Assembly: GCA_900767595.1 (NCBI GenBank)
Contig: CAAFZS010000082.1
Location: 1 to 13,195 of the forward strand
Length of the DNA: 13,195 bases
Direction: 5' to 3'
DNA from: Bacteroidales bacterium
Lineage (GTDB): Bacteria; Bacteroidota; Bacteroidia; Bacteroidales; Paludibacteraceae
A program made the translations under genes and the position numbers. The notes beneath the pieces were generated by a model. The model did no database searches. It was not told the origin of the DNA and saw only the letters and a program-made list of their open reading frames with translations. Of the stretch, positions 1 through 7,287 are shown piece by piece (the first letter of the stretch is position 1; each line of letters starts with the position of its first letter).

Positions 1-35
1 AACCGGGGACAGCGGTTCGAATCTGCTACCGACCT
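1..35 (+). tRNA. 3' end of a tRNA, probably tRNA-Cys (5' part outside window)
   Basis: Only the 3' part is present. Bases 11-27 form a T-arm (stem AGCGG / CTGCT around loop TTCGAAT). Bases 28-34 (ACCGACC) are the 3' acceptor strand, so the missing 5' strand should read GGTCGGT or close to it. Base 35 is the discriminator, a T, and CCA is not encoded. U73 next to G1-C72 and G2-C71 is typical of bacterial tRNA-Cys, and the short variable region fits. The anticodon lies outside the window, so the isoacceptor is inferred, not read. Confidence 0.7.
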
Positions 36-39
36 CTTC

Positions 40-68
40 AATACCGCCTTGTAAGGGCGGTATTTTTG
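40..68 (+). terminator. Intrinsic terminator after the tRNA, just before sufB
   Basis: A perfect stem, ATACCGCC (41-48) with GGCGGTAT (56-63), extended by A40-T64 and a T-G pair inside. It has a five-base loop and is followed by a T-run (63-67). It ends only about 8 bases before the sufB start codon, so it can serve as tRNA terminator and as leader attenuator for sufB. No TAnnTTTG promoter lies between it and sufB. Confidence 0.85.
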
Positions 69-75
69 GTAAATA

Positions 76-1509
76 ATGACGGATGTTATTGACAATATCA
101 CCTCGCAAGAGTATAAGTACGGTTTTACCACTCAGGTAGACACCGATATACTCTCTAAAGGCCTCAATGAGGAGGTGATTCGCACCATCTCTCAAAAGAA
201 AGGCGAACCCGAATGGCTGCTCGACTTTCGTTTGAAGGCTTATCGTAAGTGGCTTACGATGCCTGTACCCACTTGGGCTCACCTCGATATCCCCGAGATA
301 GACTTTCAGGCGATTTCTTATTATGCGGCACCGAAAAAGAATAGTGCAACCAATCCCACCGAACTTGACCCCCAGATACAAAAAACGTTTGATAAACTCG
401 GCATCCCGCTCGAGGAGCGTGCCGCTTTGGCAGGAAATATGGCGGTAGATGCGGTCATGGACTCGGTGAGTGTGAAGACTACCTTCCGTGAGACGCTCGC
501 CAAGCAGGGAATCATCTTTTGCTCCATCTCCGAAGCCGTCCGTGAGCACGAAGATTTGGTTAAGCAATATTTAGGCTCCGTCGTTCCGTATGGGGATAAT
601 TTCTATGCGGCTCTTAACTCCGCCGTCTTCTCGGATGGCAGTTTCGTATATATCCCCAAAGGCGTTCGCTGCCCGATGGAGTTAAGCACTTATTTCCGTA
701 TCAATGCCGGTAACACGGGACAGTTTGAGCGCACGCTGCTTATCGCAGATGAAGGCGCTTACCTCAGTTACCTTGAGGGTTGTACTGCGCCGATGCGAGA
801 TGAGAACCAACTGCATGCAGCTATCGTCGAGATTGTGGTGCACAAGGATGCTCAAGTCAAGTATTCGACCGTACAAAACTGGTACCCGGGCGATAAAGAG
901 GGTAGGGGCGGTATTTATAATTTCGTGACTAAACGCGGTATCACTTATGAAAACGCCCGTTTGAGTTGGACCCAAGTGGAGACGGGTAGTGCAATCACGT
1001 GGAAGTACCCGAGTTGTATTCTTCGAGGAGATAATAGTAGCGCAGAGTTCTATTCGGTAGCTCTCACCAATAACTATCAGCAGGCGGACACGGGAACGAA
1101 GATGATTCATCTGGGCAAGAACACCCGCTCGAAGATTATCAGTAAGGGCATCAGTGCCGGACATAGTCAAAACGCTTACCGCGGTCTGGTCAAGGTGGCG
1201 AAAGGGGCTACGAATGCGCGTAACTATAGCCAATGCGATTCGCTATTGTTAGGTAACCAATGCGGTGCTCACACTTTCCCGGATATGCAGATTGCCAATT
1301 CGTCGGCGATAGTGGAGCACGAGGCTACCACCTCGAAGATCTCGGAGGACCAACTTTTCTATTGTCAGCAACGGGGCATAGGGGTAGAGGATGCCGTAGG
1401 ACTGATAGTCAATGGCTATGCCAAAGAGGTGATGGATAAACTGCCCATGGAGTTCGCTGTGGAAGCGCAAAAACTCCTTCAAGTCAGTCTTGAAGGTTCG
1501 ATAGGATAA
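76..1509 (+). CDS. sufB: Fe-S cluster assembly scaffold protein SufB
   Basis: SufB is the scaffold subunit of the cytosolic SufBCD complex. It accepts persulfide sulfur derived from cysteine (via SufS) and builds Fe-S clusters for transfer to apoproteins. At 477 residues it has normal family length. Family landmarks are visible: the EGCTAP segment with C236 (equivalent of E. coli Cys254), QCDS with C387 (Cys405 equivalent), CGAHTFPD, and EHEATTSKISEDQLFYCQQRG, in which E416 corresponds to the cluster-binding Glu434. The ATG start fits: the region between the upstream terminator and the ATG is only a few bases and AT-rich, as usual in this phylum. The gene normally sits with sufC and sufD; here it is followed after 23 bp by glyS, so the ATPase and SufD partners must be encoded elsewhere. 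No promoter is visible, so expression probably depends on read-through from the tRNA or on an element upstream of the window. Confidence 0.96.
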   Translation: MTDVIDNITSQEYKYGFTTQVDTDILSKGLNEEVIRTISQKKGEPEWLLDFRLKAYRKWLTMPVPTWAHLDIPEIDFQAISYYAAPKKNSATNPTELDPQIQKTFDKLGIPLEERAALAGNMAVDAVMDSVSVKTTFRETLAKQGIIFCSISEAVREHEDLVKQYLGSVVPYGDNFYAALNSAVFSDGSFVYIPKGVRCPMELSTYFRINAGNTGQFERTLLIADEGAYLSYLEGCTAPMRDENQLHAAIVEIVVHKDAQVKYSTVQNWYPGDKEGRGGIYNFVTKRGITYENARLSWTQVETGSAITWKYPSCILRGDNSSAEFYSVALTNNYQQADTGTKMIHLGKNTRSKIISKGISAGHSQNAYRGLVKVAKGATNARNYSQCDSLLLGNQCGAHTFPDMQIANSSAIVEHEATTSKISEDQLFYCQQRGIGVEDAVGLIVNGYAKEVMDKLPMEFAVEAQKLLQVSLEGSIG

Positions 1510-1532
1510 AAACAATTTTAAATAATATCAAT

Positions 1533-3077
1533 ATGGCAACACAAGAAGAAACATTTAAGAAATTAGTCGCTCACTGCAAAGAGTACGGATTTGTTTTCCC
1601 TAGCAGTGATATCTACGACGGATTAGGAGCCGTTTACGATTATGGTCAAAACGGTGTCGAGTTGAAGAACAACATCAAGAAGTATTGGTGGGACTCTATG
1701 ACCCTGCTGCACGATAATATCGTGGGTATCGATGCCTCTATTTTTATGCACCCGACCGTTTGGAAAGCCTCCGGTCACGTGGATGCGTTCAATGACCCGC
1801 TCATTGATAACCGCGACAGTAAGAAGCGCTACCGCGCTGACGTACTCATTGAGGACCAGCTCGGTAAGATAGAGGAGAAAATCAACAAAGAGATAGAGAA
1901 AGCCGCCAAGCGTTTTGGAGACAGTTTTGATGAGGCGATGTTCCGTCAGACCAATCCTCGCGTGCTGGAGCACCAAGCTAAATGGGATGCTCTGCACGCT
2001 CGTTATAGCAAGGCAATGAACGATATGAACCTCGATGAACTCAAACAGATCATCTTGGATGAGGAGATCGTTTGTCCTATCTCCGGTACTCGCAACTGGA
2101 CGGATGTACGTCAGTTCAACCTTATGTTCCAAACCGAGATGGGTAGTACCGCTGATGGCGCGATGAAGATCTATCTCCGTCCAGAGACGGCACAAGGTAT
2201 CTTCGTTAATTTCCTTAACGTACAAAAAACCGGCCGTATGAAAGTGCCTTTCGGTATTGCGCAGATTGGTAAAGCCTTCCGTAACGAGATTGTAGCTCGT
2301 CAGTTCGTATTCCGTATGCGTGAGTTCGAGCAGATGGAGATGCAGTTCTTCGTTCGCCCGGGCGAGGAGATGAAGTGGTTTGAGCATTGGAAAGCGTTCC
2401 GTCTCAAATGGCACAAAGCCCTTGGCTTAGGCGACGAGAAATATCGTTATCACGATCACGAGAAACTCGCTCACTACGCTAATGCCGCAACGGATATCGA
2501 GTTCCTTATGCCGTTCGGCTTCAAGGAGGTAGAGGGTATCCATAGCCGCACGAACTTCGACCTGAGCCAACACGCTAAGTTCTCCGGAAAGAAGATCGAG
2601 TACTTCGATCCCGAACTCAACGAGAGTTATACCCCGTACGTGATTGAGACCAGTATCGGTGTGGACCGTATGTTCCTTTCGATTATGTGCGCTGCCTATA
2701 AGGAGGAGCAACTCGAAGGCGGAGACACGCGTGTAGTGCTTAACTTACCTGCTGTTCTCGCTCCTGTTAAGGTGTGCGTCATGCCGCTCGTTAAGAAAGA
2801 TGGTCTGCCCGAGAAAGCGCAAGAAATTGTCGATATGCTCAAATACGACTTCAAGACCACGTACGATGAGAAGGATAGTATCGGTAAACGTTATCGTCGT
2901 CAAGACGCTATCGGTACCCCGTTCTGCGTCACCGTGGACCACGACACCCTCAATGACGGTTGCGTGACGGTTCGTTATCGCGACACGATGGCACAAGACC
3001 GTATTAAAATCGAAGACCTCCACAAACTGATTGCAGAGGCCGTCGATATGAAAAACTTGTTTAAGAAGTTGAAGTAA
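1533..3077 (+). CDS. glyS: Glycyl-tRNA synthetase, alpha2 (homodimeric) type
   Basis: This enzyme charges tRNA-Gly with glycine using ATP, in the cytosol. The 514-residue protein is the single-chain class II form shared with Bacteroidetes, archaea and eukaryotes, not the alpha2beta2 GlyQ/GlyS form. It starts with the typical FKKLVAHCKEYGFVFPSSD segment and G-YDYG motif. Motif 2 includes FRNE (R250, N251, E252) and the RMREFEQMEMQ stretch. Motif 3 is ETSIGVDR (E372, R379). The last ~100 residues form the HGTP anticodon-binding domain (KVCVMPLVKK to DRIKIEDL). It lies 23 bp after sufB without an own promoter and is probably co-transcribed with it. Its TAA stop abuts the stop codon of the opposing amylase gene with no spacer. 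Confidence 0.97.
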   Translation: MATQEETFKKLVAHCKEYGFVFPSSDIYDGLGAVYDYGQNGVELKNNIKKYWWDSMTLLHDNIVGIDASIFMHPTVWKASGHVDAFNDPLIDNRDSKKRYRADVLIEDQLGKIEEKINKEIEKAAKRFGDSFDEAMFRQTNPRVLEHQAKWDALHARYSKAMNDMNLDELKQIILDEEIVCPISGTRNWTDVRQFNLMFQTEMGSTADGAMKIYLRPETAQGIFVNFLNVQKTGRMKVPFGIAQIGKAFRNEIVARQFVFRMREFEQMEMQFFVRPGEEMKWFEHWKAFRLKWHKALGLGDEKYRYHDHEKLAHYANAATDIEFLMPFGFKEVEGIHSRTNFDLSQHAKFSGKKIEYFDPELNESYTPYVIETSIGVDRMFLSIMCAAYKEEQLEGGDTRVVLNLPAVLAPVKVCVMPLVKKDGLPEKAQEIVDMLKYDFKTTYDEKDSIGKRYRRQDAIGTPFCVTVDHDTLNDGCVTVRYRDTMAQDRIKIEDLHKLIAEAVDMKNLFKKLK

Positions 3078-5537
3078 TTACTCTTTAGCTCCTAAGATAT
3101 TGTATCTTACTCCTCTGCGGAGGATGGTGATATGACCGTGGTCAAGAACTTTGATAGTTTCTTGACCATTTTTTTGTTTCTCTGAGAAAACAATATTATC
3201 CAAGTCCGACGGGAAACTATACGAATCCGGGACAGCGGGAGCCACAATCGATGTGCCGGTGAAGATACGAAATTCTCCCGGAGCCAGGGTGTATGTAGAA
3301 GCTGCCTTTGTCCCGTTATTGAAATAGTCGTACCATGTGCCTGAAGGCAAGTTCAATTGTTGCGAAGCCGTAGCTGAGAAGTTTCCTGCCACAAACACAT
3401 TCGAACTCCATTGGATGGTGCGTAATGCTACACCCGAACTGATGGTTTGTGCTGTCGGGTTACCCTCAAACACAGTTGGTAAGATTCGCGTACGCAGTTG
3501 AATGGTTTGTGCCAGTTTCTTGAAAGCTTGCATACGCGCACCCGCATTGAACCAGTCATTACGTTCCGGACGGAACTTAACTTTCATCTTATATTCCTCA
3601 TTCGCGTTATATTTCGTTACGATGTCACCATAGGCGGCTTTACCGTCCTTACCCCATTCGCCTTTATCGTTTTGGAACTTCGAATAATCGAATCCCACTT
3701 CCGCAAAATGGTAGAACAACTGCGGACCGTTAAGCATACATTGGAATCCTAAGTTCAAGGGAACGCGGTTCAGCCGGACATTTTCATCAGAAGCTATCGA
3801 ACCGTTGCCCCACTGTTTGGCTTTGAAGAAACAACGCTCCTCGTCGTGGTTCTCGCAGTAACTGACATAGTTGTCTTTATTTGCATCCCCAAAACCATCT
3901 CCGTCTTTTAGCCAACCCATCGCTGTTTGTTCAAAATTATTGCACGTGTTTTGCCAGCACATCATTCCTGCTGCCACTAACTGCGGACGCTCGGAACCCA
4001 TATTTCCACCCCAATGCTCTAACATAAAGTACGCATCTTGGGCTACACTCTTAACCCCATTGGTATAATAGTATTTGAGGTTCTCTACCGATGTGTTCGC
4101 CTTATCCGAACATAAGCCGTGACTAAGGTCCATACGATATCCGTCAATTTTGTATTCCGTCAACCAATATTGGAGTACGCGCGTGAAGTGGTCGCGTGTA
4201 GGACCAAACCCGTGGTTCCAATCCTCATACACATTATCACTGTGCGGAGCCGTCACATTAAACCAAGGATTGTTCTTTAAATCTGTACCATACGGATAGA
4301 GTTTGTTCATTGGATTGAGTCCTGTAGCGTGGTTGAAGACCATATCTAAAACTACCGCCATGCCTCTCTTGTGACATTCGTCTACAAATGTCTTGAGTTG
4401 CTCACTCGTTCCGTAAGCTTTGTCTAAGGCAAAATAATGGTTGGGCGAGTATCCCCAGTTCTCATTCCCGTCAAATTCATTGACGGGCATGAGTTCGATA
4501 CAGTTAATACCTAAGTCCTTCAAGTAATCCAAACGCTCCATCAATCCCTCAATACTGCGCAATGGCGTATGATCGTATACCCATAGCTCGTAGATAATAA
4601 GGTTATTCTTATCCGGACGCTTGAAGTTCAGTGTAGCATCCGACCATTCAAACGCTTTTTTACCCGGTTGGATAATCGTCACATAACCGCCATCTGCACC
4701 GCAGCGAGGATAACTCATCAGCGTCGGGTCCACGGTTTTAGGCTCATATCGGTCATCGGGGTGAATAACTTTCTCGGAGAACAGATCGGATATCTGTATG
4801 TGCTTACCATCGGAGCGCTCTACTACATATTGGAATGCATATTCCTTACCCGGCGTCAAACCGGAGAGTTCAATCCAGAAATAGTTGCCGTCCTTATAGA
4901 GTTGATAATCATTACTCAGTTGCCAATCGGTCATGTCACCTAACAGGAACACATGCTTCGCCGCAGCCGTCTTCGAGGCGGCATAGGTACAGAGCGTCAC
5001 TTTCGTCGGGTCACTCTTGTCATAGTAGATACCATTGACGATTCCGCTCGGACGCGTCTTATTCGTCACTGCCGCTGGTGTAAACCCGGTCCAAATATCC
5101 TCACACGGGGCTTCTCCTAAGTCAATGAAGATATCCCGACCGCCGGTAGCCTTACCTTCCTTGCTCCCGCCGGGGCCGTCATTGAAGACTAGACAGATTT
5201 GTGTAATATCCGTTGTTTCCGGCACACCATAATAGGCGAACATACTCGGCGATATCTTCAACTCCCAAAGGTTGTCCGCTTTCTTGGTCAGTTTGTATTT
5301 CTCTTTCCCGTCGCGCCAAGTGCCGCAGTTTTGCCAAGAACTCCCATTATACGTGATACCCGTATGCGCATAACATTGGGTAGCGCCAACCATTCCTCCG
5401 GTACCTTTCGTAGCGTCAAATGTAATTATGACCTCCCCTTTATAACCCCTTGGTACAATGGTGGGGGTGGTAGTCACTTGTGCGCGCGTGCATAGCGCAA
5501 CGCACGCGAATAAAATTAAGGATAATGATTTTCTCAT
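3078..5537 (-). CDS. Secreted GH13 alpha-amylase-family enzyme with N-terminal beta domains and shared C-terminal tail
   Basis: Probable exported alpha-glucan hydrolase of 819 residues; the exact specificity is not readable. Residues 1-19 are a type I signal peptide (basic start, hydrophobic core, cleavage near TRA-Q). Residues ~25-155 are a beta-rich domain I do not recognise. Residues ~179-265 look like an early-set/CBM48-type domain (VFLLGDMTDWQ). The GH13 barrel begins at ~313 (NLIIYELWVYDHT). Region I is DMVFNH (398-403), region II GYRMDLSHG with nucleophile D470, region III MLEHWGG with acid/base E507, and region IV ENHDEE with D565. The region IV form differs from the DNHDT of the two neighbouring amylases, so this is a different GH13 branch. 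A C-terminal beta domain ends near 745, and residues 796-819 form the tail shared by all three operon proteins. It is the last operon gene, 25 nt after its neighbour, and no separate promoter is visible. Confidence 0.9.
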   Translation of the reverse strand: MRKSLSLILFACVALCTRAQVTTTPTIVPRGYKGEVIITFDATKGTGGMVGATQCYAHTGITYNGSSWQNCGTWRDGKEKYKLTKKADNLWELKISPSMFAYYGVPETTDITQICLVFNDGPGGSKEGKATGGRDIFIDLGEAPCEDIWTGFTPAAVTNKTRPSGIVNGIYYDKSDPTKVTLCTYAASKTAAAKHVFLLGDMTDWQLSNDYQLYKDGNYFWIELSGLTPGKEYAFQYVVERSDGKHIQISDLFSEKVIHPDDRYEPKTVDPTLMSYPRCGADGGYVTIIQPGKKAFEWSDATLNFKRPDKNNLIIYELWVYDHTPLRSIEGLMERLDYLKDLGINCIELMPVNEFDGNENWGYSPNHYFALDKAYGTSEQLKTFVDECHKRGMAVVLDMVFNHATGLNPMNKLYPYGTDLKNNPWFNVTAPHSDNVYEDWNHGFGPTRDHFTRVLQYWLTEYKIDGYRMDLSHGLCSDKANTSVENLKYYYTNGVKSVAQDAYFMLEHWGGNMGSERPQLVAAGMMCWQNTCNNFEQTAMGWLKDGDGFGDANKDNYVSYCENHDEERCFFKAKQWGNGSIASDENVRLNRVPLNLGFQCMLNGPQLFYHFAEVGFDYSKFQNDKGEWGKDGKAAYGDIVTKYNANEEYKMKVKFRPERNDWFNAGARMQAFKKLAQTIQLRTRILPTVFEGNPTAQTISSGVALRTIQWSSNVFVAGNFSATASQQLNLPSGTWYDYFNNGTKAASTYTLAPGEFRIFTGTSIVAPAVPDSYSFPSDLDNIVFSEKQKNGQETIKVLDHGHITILRRGVRYNILGAKE
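3139..3175 (+). terminator. Intrinsic terminator for sufB-glyS, inside the opposing amylase gene
   Basis: On the + strand TGGTCAAGAA (3139-3148) pairs perfectly with TTCTTGACCA (3159-3168). A 10-base loop separates them and a run of seven T (3169-3175) follows. The structure lies 62 bases past the glyS stop, inside the last codons of the convergent 819-residue amylase gene, where it encodes the start of that protein's C-terminal tail. It works in one direction only: on the - strand the stem is preceded by A's and not followed by T's. Confidence 0.8.
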
Positions 5538-5562
5538 GGTTACTGTTGTTTAATGATTTATC

Positions 5563-7287
5563 TTATTGTACTTTCTTTCCAAACATATCGTAGTAACTGC
5601 CCTCTCGCTCAACAAGCAGTTGCCCTTTCATTAAGATCTTTCGCCCTTGTACGGGAGTTTTCATTTGTACGGCTTCCCAACTGGCTCCCGCACTTTTCTT
5701 ATAATACATGGCATAAGTATCCCCTTTGATGGCGGTTGAGTAACCGGCAGGGGCCGTTTGTGTGGCGGCAGAACCTAAGTACAAGACGACCGAACCTCCA
5801 CCCTTACCGGTGATAGTTGCCTTGTAATACCCGCTGCCCGCTTCTTCCTCTACTTTACTCTCACTATGGATGCGTGCTGCACGACGAGCTTTCGCCATCG
5901 CACCAATCTCTTCTTTATACGTTACCCAATGGGGATAAAACACACAAGGGATACCCGGCATAGAGAGTAAGTAGGCATTGCAGCGCATCATCAAATCTTT
6001 GTCGTTAACACTGCTACCGTCTTTCTTGCCGGCTACGTCCTCGTTTTCAGGACGCGCAAACGTGTCGTGGTTGTCAATGAATGTTACAGCATACTTGCCA
6101 TACCCTATCGAACGCAATCCTTCACCTTTGAGCTTAGAATAGTTTTTCTTGTATATACCGTCGCGAAAGACACTATATTTAGCGGCGAAGTCAAAGGTCA
6201 TCGTATTCTTTTTTGCGCCATCAATACGGCTCTTGAGCGTACTCTTATTGCCATCCCAATACTCTAACACGGATAGATATGGTTCTGCTGCTTGGTTATA
6301 ATCGCTGACGTGGCTCACGTTATAACCCTTGCTGTAATCGTAGCGGAAACCATCATAATGGATGGTATTGATAAGCCAAGTGAGATAGGCTTTGCACATC
6401 TCTTGCACTTTGACATTCGTGTGGTCCCAGTCGCGTGCCGAACCATAGTTGGCATCCGAACCATAGCCATCATCCGAGGCACCGGTAGCCGTACCTTTGC
6501 AAGCACCTGCACTCGAGTCGGTATTCACCTCATCGGTTTTGCAGATCCAACTCATATCCGGAGTGAAAGAACCATAGGTCCCAAACGACTGTACACCAAT
6601 ATCGCACCACGTGCTTGTGCCGGCGATATGATTGATGACGATATCCGCTACCACACGGATACCATTATTGTGGAGGGCTTCAATCAAGTCTTCCAACAAA
6701 CCGCTCGTTCCTAAAGCCGAACCGTTGAACGAACCTAACTTAGTGGGGTGATAACCTAATCCTCCCGACGAGTTAGACGAAGGCGGCAACCATACAAGGG
6801 TGAAAATATTTGCCCACTCTTTGACTTGAGGGGTCAGCTGAGACCACTTAGTGCAGCCGTATTTAGCACTCGTTTTGTAACTATCCCAATAGAACCCTTG
6901 CAACATCACATCCTCCGACTCGGAAGGTACACCCACAGACTTGACGGGCGTAGGATGCTCTATCTCCTCAATGGAGGCATACGCATTTTCTTCGTACCAG
7001 TAAGGACGCGCAGGATCGATGGTCAAATCGGATGTTTGAGGCGAACCGTTGTTGCTGAAGATGATGTACTGATAACTGCCCACCTCAATGGAATACACAT
7101 CGCCTTTGGAACATGTGATGGGGGGTTCTTTGGTCATCGCTTGACCGGGCCAGCCCATCTCATCGCCATTCGTCCACATATATGCATAGACGCTCGTCCA
7201 CTTGGGTGAGTTGATGAAATACACTTTAGCAGCCTTCATCGGAAGGGCTGCCAAAGCGAATAAGAGAAATAAAATCGTTTTTTTCAT
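5563..7287 (-). CDS. Secreted alpha-amylase: CBM26 + GH13 + C-terminal tail
   Basis: Extracellular endo-acting alpha-amylase, predicted to cut internal alpha-1,4 bonds of starch. It has 574 residues. Residues 1-19 are a signal peptide (MKKTILFLLFALAALPMKA). Residues ~20-103 are a starch-binding CBM26 module (FINSPKW, YAYMW, GWPGQAM, FSNNGSPQTSDL). The catalytic barrel starts at ~128 (VMLQGFYWDSY), a form seen in plant-like bacterial alpha-amylases. Catalytic regions are DIVINH (215-220), GFRYDYSKGY with D317, VLEYWDG with E342 and FIDNHDT with D408, so all three acidic residues are intact. A short C-terminal beta domain follows, then the tail (550-574; GQLLV, YYDMFGKKV). The start codon overlaps the previous gene's stop by one base (TAATG), which suggests translational coupling. 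The catalytic part is close to that of the 1132-residue neighbour, so the two are paralogues. Confidence 0.95.
   Translation of the reverse strand: MKKTILFLLFALAALPMKAAKVYFINSPKWTSVYAYMWTNGDEMGWPGQAMTKEPPITCSKGDVYSIEVGSYQYIIFSNNGSPQTSDLTIDPARPYWYEENAYASIEEIEHPTPVKSVGVPSESEDVMLQGFYWDSYKTSAKYGCTKWSQLTPQVKEWANIFTLVWLPPSSNSSGGLGYHPTKLGSFNGSALGTSGLLEDLIEALHNNGIRVVADIVINHIAGTSTWCDIGVQSFGTYGSFTPDMSWICKTDEVNTDSSAGACKGTATGASDDGYGSDANYGSARDWDHTNVKVQEMCKAYLTWLINTIHYDGFRYDYSKGYNVSHVSDYNQAAEPYLSVLEYWDGNKSTLKSRIDGAKKNTMTFDFAAKYSVFRDGIYKKNYSKLKGEGLRSIGYGKYAVTFIDNHDTFARPENEDVAGKKDGSSVNDKDLMMRCNAYLLSMPGIPCVFYPHWVTYKEEIGAMAKARRAARIHSESKVEEEAGSGYYKATITGKGGGSVVLYLGSAATQTAPAGYSTAIKGDTYAMYYKKSAGASWEAVQMKTPVQGRKILMKGQLLVEREGSYYDMFGKKVQ

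Noticed and set aside
682..1233. Long open frame on the - strand within sufB
   Set aside because: It lies fully opposite a well-conserved sufB and its translation matches no family pattern; a shadow frame. The same applies to 1623-2414 - (glyS), 8760-9524 + and 7497-7982 + (amylase).
3051..3070. Small hairpin (AACTT/AAGTT) as - strand terminator of the amylase operon
   Set aside because: Only five weak pairs with three to five T's, inside glyS codons; too weak to claim.
5538..5562. Separate promoter for the 819-residue amylase
   Set aside because: The 25-base gap holds no TAnnTTTG; co-transcription is simpler.
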